Assembly (NCBI GenBank): GCA_947503265.1
Contig: CANNDC010000007.1
Span: 62,001-126,000 of the forward strand
Reading direction: 5' to 3'
Length of the DNA: 64,000 nucleotides
From: an uncultured Alteromonadaceae bacterium
Lineage (GTDB): Bacteria; Pseudomonadota; Gammaproteobacteria; Enterobacterales; Alteromonadaceae
Shown: piece by piece, positions 28,833 through 38,392 of the stretch
Layout of the letters: each line of letters starts with the position of its first letter
Numbering within the stretch: the stretch's first letter is position 1
The notes under the pieces: generated by a model
What the model was told of the DNA's origin: nothing
The model's input: the letters and a program-made list of their open reading frames with translations, nothing else
Database searches by the model: none
Program-made: the position numbers and the translations under genes

Positions 28833-31800
28833 CTAATCTATCCAATACATCATCTGATTTGTCGATAACATCATTTCCAACTTTTGCTCATCGTTAAGTC
28901 GAACTTTAAGCCCGTAATCGGATGGCCTCCCTACCAGTGAAGGACTAGCCCATATTGCACGGCCTTGCGGTGTTATTTTTTTGATTTGATGGTTCGTTGA
29001 GTTATCAAATCCATATCCATATCTATCTCCAGAATAACTAGTTATAAACAGATTCTGCTCAAGGCCTTTAGTCGGGTCGACAGCCATATCAATTACGTTA
29101 CCGATTATACTTGCTCTGTTTTCCTCCACCAAAGACTGTCCATCAAATTCGAAAATAACCAGGGCGGTATTATCGTTATATCCATTCTCGGGAAGAAGAC
29201 AGGCCAATTCCAAATCACTGTCAGTATCATAGTTGATTAGTTCCACTCGATCACATGACTGTTCAATAAATGATTGCTCTGCAAACACTGAACCACTTAC
29301 TGTGAGGTAAGAAAGTTTATCTCCAAAGGCAACAACGACAGCAGAACTACCATCAACAATCAAAGGTACGAAATCGTTTATCTGAGAATCAAACGAAAAT
29401 GTCGCAATGATTGTCTGATTTTCAATATCAATTGCTTTGAGAATGTTGCCGTCAATATAAATTGCATCTTCAAAATCATCACCATTAAAATCTTTTGCTC
29501 TGATAAAACCGATTGTCGAGTCAAAGTCTCCTGAAGTACTCCAGTGTTTGCTCATGTCAGACAATTGCAAAGCTGAAAAAGCACCATCATAGAGACTGCT
29601 TGAGGGCAAGAAGATGTCACCAAAACCATCGTTGTTAAAGTCAGTTGTGACGGCAAAAGAGCTATTGTCCCAATTAGAAGAAATCTCTTCACTAATCTCC
29701 ATATTGCCTAGTATATCTAACGTTGCAACACGACTACCCTCGTATCCACTTCCTGTGCTCGGAATCAAGAATACAGCTCGGTCTTGACTGTCAGTTATGT
29801 GAGACCAGCCCGCACTGCTGTATTGGTCTAGTTGGACTCTATCTTCAGCCTCTTTCAAGGTTACAGAATCTCCATCAATATCTGCAGATACAAAAATATC
29901 CGCACCGCTAGTACTTATTCCAGAGCCCCAATGAACTTCCAAAATGCCGTCGTTATCAGAATCGCCGGTTGTTAGAGAAACAGAACCATGATCTTGCATG
30001 CTTACTGACCACAACTCGGTTAGTTCGCTGTCGACCAATTTATAAGCGGTAATGTTCCCCCACTGACAGTCTCCAACCAACAACTCATCAGTTCCGTCGT
30101 CATTAATGTCAGCACTATGGAGGTCACAGGTATTAAAGTTATCAAAACTATCTAGTTGCGATTTATTAGTAGCAGAATAGACTGCCAGATTACCCCATCG
30201 ATCTGCGCCTACAATTTCATTGATATCATCACCGTTGTAATCACCTGTGGTAAGAAGCGAATCACCAAACTCATTACCACTAAACCATTGGTTTTCCCAA
30301 GTAACTGCATCATAAACTAAACCATTATTTGTAATTAATTCTAGGTTGTTGTCTTGGTCAACGTTGGAAAATTGAATTTGTCTTGCATTTGAAACTGAAG
30401 AGGTAAACAAAGGTTCATCGAGGTTATCAAGAGAAACTACATTCAATATTATATCTTCGTTGTAATAGCCACTTCCGGTTAAATAGGCTAGTTCAGGCGT
30501 ACCATTTCCATCTATATCTTCTAACGTTGCAAAAAGAATCACTTCGTCTACCGAAATCAATTCAGTTGACAAAGAAGTTAAACTGCTAATTAAGCTAATA
30601 CCATTTTCTGTAACAACTATAATCTCTTGCTCTGGATCTTCGTCTACATTTGCTGCCAATACTTGTTTTATCAAACCTTGAGAATTGACTTTGAACGGGT
30701 AGACCCATTTTTGTTGATAGTCTCCGTTTTTATATTCGAGCAGAAAAATACTACTATTCCCATTTGTCGATAACACTTCATTCAGATTATCACCGTCAAA
30801 GTCACCTACCCACATTGATTTATTTGATTTAGGGACCTCCATACCCGAACGTGCCAAGGGGAACGCTTTGTCAGAGTCGACCCTAATTGGTATTGCTTTG
30901 ATATCAGTATAACTACCGTCTTCTTGAGGAATACCAAACGTAAATTCAAACGACTGATAAGAGAAATAAAAATTATCAGGGACAGTCCAGGATACAAGTC
31001 CATCTTCGTTGATACTCGCACCATCGGGCCCCGAAATTAACCCGCCTGTTCCATCTGAAGTTGCAATATCCGGATCAGATACTTCAACCAGAAATTCTAT
31101 TCGATCTCCCGGTTTAATACTTTCAGGTAAGTTTGAAACTGTTATTTCTGCAGGTGCATCTTGTAAATAAATTTCACTTAATTCACTTTCAATCGTATTG
31201 GCACTATCGGACACGATCATTGATACTTCTAGTTTGTCACCAAACACTGCTAAATAAGGAGGGAGAATATTAGTAATTTGGCCTTCTACTTCCTCCTCAT
31301 TAATATACCAACGGAAGCTAATTTGGAGTTGTTCCAGTGGTGTATCCGGATCGGAGATATAACCCGGCTCTACTTCAATTTGTGCCGTGGTATTCAACTC
31401 ACTAGAGTTTAAAACCCAAGGGGAATAAATTACAGGAGGTAAAGACATTTCGGCGATAGGAACAAGTTGCCTTGCCACCGTTTCGCCATTGTACAAGTCC
31501 ACTTTGGACAAGAATGCACCTGTTTCATATATCCCATCTTTATTTTCATCTTCTTGATAGCGAACGTAATGATCTTCAAATTTTAATGTAGCGGCCTTAT
31601 CTCCCGTTAATAGTAATTCACCGGTGTTGATAAAAGGCGGAAAACCATTTGCTCCATTGAATTCAAATGCAATCTTTCCCGTATCTTTTATGTATAAGCT
31701 ACCGCTCAAGTTGATAGTAGGAACAAAATCCTGCTCTCTCACTTCAATAGTCGCATCCAAAAACAATTGTTGCTGATTGTTGATAGTGAAAAGCGCATAT

Positions 31801-32453
31801 TGTTCGTTTTCAATAGTAACGGCGTTGAGATTTGTATCGGCTTCAGAACTGAGTAAAGAAAAACCACTTAGGCGCACAACATCATTTCCAAGCTGCCAAT
31901 TTAGCCCGTCAATATAGTATTCAAATACAAACGAATTTTCTGTTAATTCGATGACATTAAGTGCCACTTTTCCTGTAATGGGGAATCCGTTTTGGGCAGT
32001 ATTACAATTGCTGTAACTTAGGAAAATTTTACCTACCAAGTTGTCGTTTAACTTGCCTTTGTAACTAACACTCCCGCCATGAAAACAGGCAAAATTGATA
32101 TCAATATTTCCATTTTCATCAAGTTGGTCGATAAAAATATTGTCAGCTAAATTAGGAATCTCAACTGTTGTTTCTGCGAATAAATAAGCAAATACTTGCT
32201 GGGATAGCTCGCTATCAATATTTGCATCGGTGTTTTGCCCCCGATAGCCTGTATCAACAAGTTTCTTCGCTGCAATTTTAAGTTCAGCAGCACTGTGATT
32301 TTGAGGATCACTGATTATTTCCGATGGTGTGGGAGGGCTGGGTGTTGGAGAAGTTGGGGTTTGTCCCCCGGAACTGGAGCCACCGCCTCCACCACAAGCT
32401 GATACAAAAGAAATTAAACAAAAAACTACTAAAAATCGTTCGAGCATCGCCAT
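28833..32453 (-). CDS. FG-GAP/VCBS repeat lipoprotein
   Basis: 1206 aa. The lipobox is VSAC with Cys20, followed by GGGGGSSSGG and a Pro/Thr/Ser linker, as in outer-membrane lipoproteins. Residues about 60-350 are beta-rich. Residues about 350-520 look like two Ig-like units (cadherin or VCBS type). The C-terminal half holds FG-GAP calcium-loop motifs (DFDGDNLNE, DIDGNGTPE, DYNGDDINE, DINDDGTDE, DSDNDGILE, DFNNDGFGD, DFNGDDFED). Probably a cell-surface adhesion or binding protein with a beta-propeller. The ATG at 32453 has AAGGA 6 nt upstream; a second ATG two codons in is the alternative. Confidence 0.85.
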   Translation of the reverse strand: MAMLERFLVVFCLISFVSACGGGGGSSSGGQTPTSPTPSPPTPSEIISDPQNHSAAELKIAAKKLVDTGYRGQNTDANIDSELSQQVFAYLFAETTVEIPNLADNIFIDQLDENGNIDINFACFHGGSVSYKGKLNDNLVGKIFLSYSNCNTAQNGFPITGKVALNVIELTENSFVFEYYIDGLNWQLGNDVVRLSGFSLLSSEADTNLNAVTIENEQYALFTINNQQQLFLDATIEVREQDFVPTINLSGSLYIKDTGKIAFEFNGANGFPPFINTGELLLTGDKAATLKFEDHYVRYQEDENKDGIYETGAFLSKVDLYNGETVARQLVPIAEMSLPPVIYSPWVLNSSELNTTAQIEVEPGYISDPDTPLEQLQISFRWYINEEEVEGQITNILPPYLAVFGDKLEVSMIVSDSANTIESELSEIYLQDAPAEITVSNLPESIKPGDRIEFLVEVSDPDIATSDGTGGLISGPDGASINEDGLVSWTVPDNFYFSYQSFEFTFGIPQEDGSYTDIKAIPIRVDSDKAFPLARSGMEVPKSNKSMWVGDFDGDNLNEVLSTNGNSSIFLLEYKNGDYQQKWVYPFKVNSQGLIKQVLAANVDEDPEQEIIVVTENGISLISSLTSLSTELISVDEVILFATLEDIDGNGTPELAYLTGSGYYNEDIILNVVSLDNLDEPLFTSSVSNARQIQFSNVDQDNNLELITNNGLVYDAVTWENQWFSGNEFGDSLLTTGDYNGDDINEIVGADRWGNLAVYSATNKSQLDSFDNFNTCDLHSADINDDGTDELLVGDCQWGNITAYKLVDSELTELWSVSMQDHGSVSLTTGDSDNDGILEVHWGSGISTSGADIFVSADIDGDSVTLKEAEDRVQLDQYSSAGWSHITDSQDRAVFLIPSTGSGYEGSRVATLDILGNMEISEEISSNWDNSSFAVTTDFNNDGFGDIFLPSSSLYDGAFSALQLSDMSKHWSTSGDFDSTIGFIRAKDFNGDDFEDAIYIDGNILKAIDIENQTIIATFSFDSQINDFVPLIVDGSSAVVVAFGDKLSYLTVSGSVFAEQSFIEQSCDRVELINYDTDSDLELACLLPENGYNDNTALVIFEFDGQSLVEENRASIIGNVIDMAVDPTKGLEQNLFITSYSGDRYGYGFDNSTNHQIKKITPQGRAIWASPSLVGRPSDYGLKVRLNDEQKLEMMLSTNQMMYWID

Positions 32454-32616
32454 AATTCATCCTTAATTGAAACTACTTCGGCGATTTAAATAGCAAGAAT
32501 GCGTTTTACAGCATGTCCCTTACCCTACGCCGATTCAATTGAGAATATTACGTCAATTATTTAGGAAAAACTAGCGGTTGCAAATGTTATAAAAGTAGAT
32601 TTTCGTGGGCGCGTAA

Positions 32617-34047
32617 CTAAATCTCTCCACGCCTTTCTACTAAGGTTTCCTTTATCTGATGTGCTTTTTCTTCGGTTATATCATACTTCCACATGACTAA
32701 AATCGCCGCTAGAGCAGTGAAGGCTGGAATAGCAATATCGGCGATACGTAAGTTGGTCATAGTTTCTACTGTCTGGACCTCTAGACTAGCATCAAAGCCA
32801 ACTATTTTAAGTACTACACCACCGAGCACTAAGGCTAGCGCTTGGCCTAATTTCACCATCAGCCAATAAATGGCAGCAAAGGTTCCCTCTTTACGCGGCA
32901 TACCGTTTCTGAGTTCATCTAGGTCGCATACATCCGCTGTCATGCTCAGCATCAGGGTGAACAACCCCCCTATTCCGAATGACATTAACGGAATCGGCAT
33001 AAAGATGAGCCAAGGGTTTTCAGGATTAAAACCATACCACTTGAGGCAATATCCCACTATAGAGATAAAAGTAGAAATAATAAACGCATCACGTTTGCCC
33101 CATTTATTTGCCATCCAAGACACAATAGGAATAACAAAAAACGCTGTCATCATGGCACTAACAGTAGCGAACCAAGCCGGCCAAGAGCCCGTCGCACCAT
33201 AGTCTCCATCAAACATATGGAAAACTATGATGAAAAACGCAAACGAAGCGACCAACTGAAATCCATTGAAGACTAAAAAAGTCGCACCGCAAAGTTTAAC
33301 AAACGCTGCATTCTTAAAGGCTTGAACAATTCCTTTACCGACACCGACTAAATTACTCGCAATCGTCCTAAACGATATTTCGGCTCGATTTTCGATATGT
33401 TCGCTATCAATACCTTTACAGAAAAGCCCGGGCAAAATACCAAGTACAATACAGGCACCCGCAATGTAAAGGGACATAATTCTTACCCCTTCAGCTTGGT
33501 TCTCAAATAGATCAGGATCTGCAATGAGTACCCAAAACCAAGGCACAACCATCCACGCTATTTGCCCCATAAATTGTGAGAATGCCATCAGTCGAGTGCG
33601 TTCGTTGTAGTCTGATGTAATTTCATAACCCAAGCCCACAAATGGCGTTGCGAACATGGTGTTCCCTATAGTGAATGCCAATGAGAACAATAAAAAATAC
33701 CAGAAAGTAAAGTCTTGTGATGCTTCTGGGTCGAGTTGCCACAAAAACGCGAAAAATACCCCACTGAGAATCGCCCCAATGACAATGTAAGGACGCCTTC
33801 TACCCCATTTCGATTTAGTGTTATCGGTAATAAACCCCATTATGGGATCGGTAATGGCGTCAAATAATCTTGGTACGCCGGCTAAAAATCCCGCTAATAA
33901 GGGATCTACACCGAACGCAGTGATTAAGAAAAAAGCGAAAATACCTAACGCCGCGGGAAGCAAGTTTAGGACGAGTGTTCCCGTACCGTAAGCCGCTTTT
34001 TGACCTAGAGGTACGCGATCTTTTGCAGACGTTTCGTAGTGAGACAT
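32617..34047 (-). CDS. GPH-family sugar:cation symporter
   Basis: 476 aa from the ATG at 34047; a TTG three codons earlier (34056) is an alternative, as the AAGG site lies 12 nt from the ATG but only 3 nt from the TTG. Twelve membrane segments and the GPH signatures are present: FGVDPLLAGFLAGVPRLFDAITDPIMGFITDN, WGRRRPYIVIGAI, and a second-half GTFAAIYWLMVKLGQALAL. It imports a sugar or glycoside with Na+ or H+. Nearby genes (kelch/GH lipoprotein, MFS porter) suggest a role in carbohydrate use. Confidence 0.9.
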   Translation of the reverse strand: MSHYETSAKDRVPLGQKAAYGTGTLVLNLLPAALGIFAFFLITAFGVDPLLAGFLAGVPRLFDAITDPIMGFITDNTKSKWGRRRPYIVIGAILSGVFFAFLWQLDPEASQDFTFWYFLLFSLAFTIGNTMFATPFVGLGYEITSDYNERTRLMAFSQFMGQIAWMVVPWFWVLIADPDLFENQAEGVRIMSLYIAGACIVLGILPGLFCKGIDSEHIENRAEISFRTIASNLVGVGKGIVQAFKNAAFVKLCGATFLVFNGFQLVASFAFFIIVFHMFDGDYGATGSWPAWFATVSAMMTAFFVIPIVSWMANKWGKRDAFIISTFISIVGYCLKWYGFNPENPWLIFMPIPLMSFGIGGLFTLMLSMTADVCDLDELRNGMPRKEGTFAAIYWLMVKLGQALALVLGGVVLKIVGFDASLEVQTVETMTNLRIADIAIPAFTALAAILVMWKYDITEEKAHQIKETLVERRGEI

Positions 34048-34154
34048 AGGGTACAAAAACCTTAATTGTGAATAACATGTTAAGGTACGCTATCCAGCCC
34101 TACTCAAGCAATCCGACTCAACATGCCGCGAGTCCACTTGAACGAATTCGAGCA

Positions 34155-34181
34155 TAAAAAAGCCCACTAATTTCGTGGGCT
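34155..34181 (-). terminator. katG terminator
   Basis: AGCCCAC (34161-34167) pairs with GTGGGCT (34175-34181). On the minus strand the hairpin is followed by TTTTTTAT, a standard intrinsic terminator 40 nt past the katG stop. Confidence 0.8.
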
Positions 34182-34220
34182 TGCTAATTTAAAGGAAAAT
34201 TAGGTTAACTTTTTATACGA

Positions 34221-36488
34221 TTAGCGATCCAAGTTCATCACTTTTACCCAAGCGGCAACGAAATCATCTACGAACTTCTGTTTAGACGTATCATAAGCAT
34301 ACACTTCAGCCACGGCTCTCAATTCAGAGTTAGAACCAAAGATTAAATCAACAGAAGTAGCAGTCCATTTGGATTTGCCCGTTGCTCGCTCACTGCCCTT
34401 GTATACACCATCCACTTCTGACTTTTCCCACTTAGTAGACATATCAAGCAAGTTTACAAAGAAGTCATTTGTTAAGGTTCCCGGTTGGTCAGTTAAGACG
34501 CCATGGGCATTCTGCTGATAATTTGCATTGAGTGCTCTGAGCCCGCCTACAAGCACCGTCATTTCGGGTACAGAAAGGTTCAGCTGGTCAGCTTTATCCA
34601 CCAACATTTCAGTGGGTGACTGATAACTTTTCTCAGCGTCAAAGTAGTTACGAAATGCATCAGCTGTTGGTGTTAACAAATTGAATGAGTTTTCATCCGT
34701 CATCTCTTGCGTTGCATCACCACGGCTCGCATTGAAAGGCACTTCTATGTCATATCCAGCGTCTTTAGCCGCTTTTTCAATTGCGGCGGCTCCACCAAGC
34801 ACTATCAAATCGGCTAAAGAGACTTGGTCGCGGTTAAATAGCCCACTGTTTGCATCGTCTTGGATCTCTTTGAGCACGGATAGTACCTTAGCGACTTCTG
34901 CAGGATTGTTCACCGCCCAATCTTTCTGAGGGGCCAGTGCAATGCGAGCACCATTCGCGCCACCACGCATATCAGAGTCACGATAACTAGCTGCGGCTCC
35001 CCATGCTACGCGGACAAGTTCAGATACACTCAAACCAGAATCTAAAATCTTGCTCTTAAGATCAGCGGCATCTTCTGCATCGATATTAGAATAGCTTTCT
35101 TGGTCTACTGGGTCTTGCCAAACATGAATGCTGTCAGGAACTTCACTGCCAAGATAATTACTTCTTGGCCCCATATCGCGGTGCGTTAACTTATACCATG
35201 CTTTAGCAAAGGCCAATTGATACTCTTTCGGGTCTGCCAAAAAGCGTTCGGCAATTTTACGATACTCAGGATCAAATTTTAATGCCAAATCAGCTGTCGT
35301 CATAACAGGTGCATTGAACTTACCTTCAACATGAGCGTCAGGTACCACACTATGCAGAGATTCATCCGTTGGGACCCACTGTATCGCTCCCGCTGGACTG
35401 CGTGTTTGTTTCCAATCGAAGTTTAGAAGGTTGCTCAAATACAAACTTGTCCATTGGATAGGAGCTTGTGTCCATGCTCCCTCAAGACCACTGGTAACCG
35501 TGTCTTCTGAATGGCCTTTACCGCATTTGTTTTTCCAACCTAAGCCTTGCTCTTCAACAGCGGCTGCGCCGGGTTCTTTGCCAACACATTCGGACGGTTT
35601 ATGCGCACCGTGCATTTTTCCGAAAGTATGTCCACCCGCTATCAAGGCCAGGGTTTCTTCATCAGTCATTGCCATGCGTTTAAAGGCCACGCGAATATTT
35701 TTTGCTGAGCCAAGGGGATCAGGTTTCCCTTTTGGTCCTTCTGGATTCACATAGATTAACCCCATGTGAGTTGCTCCTAATGGACGCTGTAATTTACCGT
35801 CACGTTCTTCACGATCGCTGGCTAGCATCTCAATCTCTGGTCCCCAATACACTAAGTCTGGTTCCCAGTCATCGGCGCGTCCACCTGCAAAGCCATAGGT
35901 TTCAAAACCCATATTCTCTAGTGCGACATTTCCGGCTAGCACCATCAAATCAGCCCAAGATAAGGCTTCACCGTATTTTTGTTTGATGGGCCATAGCAAA
36001 CGACGTGCTTTATCAAGGTTACCGTTATCTGGCCAGCTATTTAGGGGATCAAATCGTTGCTGACCACCGTCTGCACCGCCTCGACCGTCCAAAGTACGGT
36101 AGGTGCCTGCACTGTGCCAGGTCATACGAATAAAGAAAGGGCCATAATTGCCGAAATCTGCCGGCCACCAGTCTTGAGAAGTAGTAAGTAACGCATCTAT
36201 ATCTTTTTTAGCAGCGGCTAAATCCAAGGATTTAAAGGCAGCTGCGTAATCGAAGTCTGCACCATAGGGGTTAGAACGCGCGTCATGATCTCGTAGTGGT
36301 GATAAATCGAGTTGGTCAGGCCACCAAAATTGGTTCGACTTGGCCTGAAAAGGCTTGGTATGGCCAGATCCCATTGCACCTTTGGGCTTGCTAATTTCGG
36401 CTTTTTCGGCCAAAGCAACACTTGATAGAAGTGCAACACTGCTAATACTAGCGAGCATCGTTTTGATAAATTTAGAATGTATTGTCAT
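34221..36488 (-). CDS. katG: Catalase-peroxidase with export signal
   Basis: 755 aa bifunctional heme catalase-peroxidase. An N-terminal signal peptide (cleavage near SVALA-EKAE, about residue 27) indicates a periplasmic form, as in KatP/KatG2 types. Distal site: Arg121, Trp124 and His125 ([11 protein letters not shown]). The Trp124-Tyr246-Met272 crosslink residues characteristic of catalase activity are all present ([18 protein letters not shown]), and the proximal His is 287 (GGHTFG). A second, non-heme-binding C-terminal half follows (about 450-755). It removes hydrogen peroxide in the periplasm. It lies downstream of an MFS sugar porter on the same strand, separated by 163 bp containing an inverted repeat. 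Confidence 0.95.
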   Translation of the reverse strand: MTIHSKFIKTMLASISSVALLSSVALAEKAEISKPKGAMGSGHTKPFQAKSNQFWWPDQLDLSPLRDHDARSNPYGADFDYAAAFKSLDLAAAKKDIDALLTTSQDWWPADFGNYGPFFIRMTWHSAGTYRTLDGRGGADGGQQRFDPLNSWPDNGNLDKARRLLWPIKQKYGEALSWADLMVLAGNVALENMGFETYGFAGGRADDWEPDLVYWGPEIEMLASDREERDGKLQRPLGATHMGLIYVNPEGPKGKPDPLGSAKNIRVAFKRMAMTDEETLALIAGGHTFGKMHGAHKPSECVGKEPGAAAVEEQGLGWKNKCGKGHSEDTVTSGLEGAWTQAPIQWTSLYLSNLLNFDWKQTRSPAGAIQWVPTDESLHSVVPDAHVEGKFNAPVMTTADLALKFDPEYRKIAERFLADPKEYQLAFAKAWYKLTHRDMGPRSNYLGSEVPDSIHVWQDPVDQESYSNIDAEDAADLKSKILDSGLSVSELVRVAWGAAASYRDSDMRGGANGARIALAPQKDWAVNNPAEVAKVLSVLKEIQDDANSGLFNRDQVSLADLIVLGGAAAIEKAAKDAGYDIEVPFNASRGDATQEMTDENSFNLLTPTADAFRNYFDAEKSYQSPTEMLVDKADQLNLSVPEMTVLVGGLRALNANYQQNAHGVLTDQPGTLTNDFFVNLLDMSTKWEKSEVDGVYKGSERATGKSKWTATSVDLIFGSNSELRAVAEVYAYDTSKQKFVDDFVAAWVKVMNLDR

Positions 36489-36543
36489 TTTCTTGTTCCC
36501 GTTTCTTACCTGAAGCTTTTAAAGATAAAAAGCCCAGACAATC

Positions 36544-36571
36544 CTCATCAAAGAACCATTGCTTTGATGAG
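36544..36571. promoter_or_regulatory. 10-bp inverted repeat upstream of katG
   Basis: CTCATCAAAG (36544-36553) and CTTTGATGAG (36562-36571) form a perfect 10-bp stem with an 8-nt loop about 56 nt before the katG start. It could be an operator for a peroxide-responsive regulator or a 5' leader hairpin. It does not match the OxyR motif as I know it. There is no adjacent T-tract, so it is probably not the porter gene's terminator. Confidence 0.4.
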
Positions 36572-36651
36572 TTCATGGGAAAAGCTTATGAAATATTCTT
36601 TAATTAGTAATTTGAATAAAAACGATTGTTCTAATCGTAAAACCCGAAAGT

Positions 36652-38052
36652 CTAGCCTTGCATATCCTCTAGGGCACGTCCCTTGGTTTCATGCACAAAC
36701 TTAGCAACAAAGAATATTGAGATTAGCGCACAGATAGAATAGAACCCGTAAGCACCTGCCAAACCGATACCGGCTAACATAATAGGGAAAGTCATTGTGA
36801 TAGCGAAATTTGAGCCCCACTGGGCAAGTCCAGCAACGGCTAGACCTGAACCTCGTATTTGGTTGGGAAACATTTCGCCTAACATAACCCACATCACTGG
36901 TCCCCAAGATAAGTTGAAGGAAAACACATAGGCATTGGCAGCCACTAACGCCAAGGTACCATAGTCGCCCATTTCCAAATCACCTGAGATCCCGACCTTT
37001 GAGTTTAAAAACGCATACACCATTAAACTTAGGGTGATAGTCATACCGATTGAGCCAATCATCAAGAAAGGTTTACGGCCAATTTTATCAATCAAATACA
37101 CAACCAAGACGCAAGCAGCAATGCTTACAGCACCACTGATTATATTAATTAGCAGTGCATCACCCTCAGAGAACCCGACCGCTTGCCAAAGAACGGCGCC
37201 ATAATAGAAAACGACATTGATGCCAACCAATTGTTGAAAGGTGGCTAGGCCAATGCCGACCCATACAATCGGACGTATTTTAGCTGTCGTTTTATCAACT
37301 AGGTCAGACAATTTTGGTTGATGTCCATCTTCGGCGAGTGATTGGGTAATGGATGAGAAGGTTTCTTTGGCTTGCAACTCCCCATATAGCCGTTTAAGCA
37401 CGTCTAACGCCTGATCATTTTTATTGTTCATGACCAAATATCGAGGGCTTTCGGGAATCATGAAAAGTAGTACAAGAAACAAAACCGCGGGAACAAGTTC
37501 GATCCAGAACATCCATCGCCATGCTTCGAAACCGAGCCAAAACTCGGCAGTTGACGCACCCGCGATATCCGCTAAAAAGTAGTTACTTACAAAGGCACTG
37601 AATAATCCAAAAATGATAGCGATTTGCTGGATAGTAGCCAAACGCCCCCGAATTCTGGCAGGTGCAATTTCGCTAATGTAAGCCGGTGCCATCACGGAGG
37701 CGGCGCCGACAGCTAGTCCACCCAAGATTCGAAAGAAGATAAAGCTTGCTGATGATCCAGCAACTCCAGATCCCCAAGCGCTAACAATAAAGAAAACAGC
37801 GGCCAAAACCAGCAGTGACTTTCGGCCAAACTTGTCCGCCAATCGACCTGCAGTAAAAGCACCGATAGCGCAGCCCAACAACATGCTAGCAACATTAAAA
37901 CCCGTTCCCATGCTATCTGAGTTGAACGCATTTCGAAGGCCATCAACCGTTCCGTTGATTACGCCACTATCAAAACCAAATAAAAAACCACCAATAGTCG
38001 CTACACAACTGATCAGCACAATAAACAACAGGTTTTCTTGATTTGACGGCAT
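36652..38052 (-). CDS. MFS sugar porter
   Basis: 466 aa with 12 membrane helices. Sugar-porter motifs include FGFDSGVINGT, GRLADKFGRKSLL, GFEAWRWMFWIELVPAVLF, PESPRYLVM, DKIGRKPFL and the C-terminal HETKGRALEDM. It resembles proton-coupled xylose or galactose porters; the sugar is not assignable. AAGGA is 6 nt before the ATG. Confidence 0.9.
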   Translation of the reverse strand: MPSNQENLLFIVLISCVATIGGFLFGFDSGVINGTVDGLRNAFNSDSMGTGFNVASMLLGCAIGAFTAGRLADKFGRKSLLVLAAVFFIVSAWGSGVAGSSASFIFFRILGGLAVGAASVMAPAYISEIAPARIRGRLATIQQIAIIFGLFSAFVSNYFLADIAGASTAEFWLGFEAWRWMFWIELVPAVLFLVLLFMIPESPRYLVMNNKNDQALDVLKRLYGELQAKETFSSITQSLAEDGHQPKLSDLVDKTTAKIRPIVWVGIGLATFQQLVGINVVFYYGAVLWQAVGFSEGDALLINIISGAVSIAACVLVVYLIDKIGRKPFLMIGSIGMTITLSLMVYAFLNSKVGISGDLEMGDYGTLALVAANAYVFSFNLSWGPVMWVMLGEMFPNQIRGSGLAVAGLAQWGSNFAITMTFPIMLAGIGLAGAYGFYSICALISIFFVAKFVHETKGRALEDMQG

Positions 38053-38392
38053 TTTGAATCCTTACAATCGGTATTTTGCAGAAAAAGCCTAGAGCTTAAT
38101 CCTCGTATTGTATCTACAGTGTCACGTCTGGGGTGTATGTACAAACGTTGAAATTGAATGTGATACTAAATGGTGAAGGCGAATGTTACGCTGTTGCTTC
38201 CCAAACACTCGCCCTTAAATGTTAACGACAAGTTAATATCAAGAGGCCAATGGAAAGCAAGCATTGATGAAAAATTTAATTAATTTTGTGCTTACGATAT
38301 TTTGTGTAGGTTAATTTTCTAGCCTTGTATTTGGTTCGTAGTAGTATGCCGACGCTAGTCTAGAAATGACTAGCGTGCTTTTAGTGTCTAGC
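38053..38392. other. Intergenic region with a strong hairpin
   Basis: ACGCTAGTC (38352-38360) pairs with GACTAGCGT (38368-38376), 17 nt past the end of the FG-GAP lipoprotein gene. On the minus strand it lacks a T-tract, so it is not a canonical terminator for that gene. The rest of the roughly 340 bp contains the sugar-porter promoter and nothing else I recognise. Confidence 0.4.

Noticed and set aside
38352..38376. 9-bp stem hairpin near the end of an FG-GAP gene
   Set aside because: Not called as a terminator because the minus-strand side has no T-tract.
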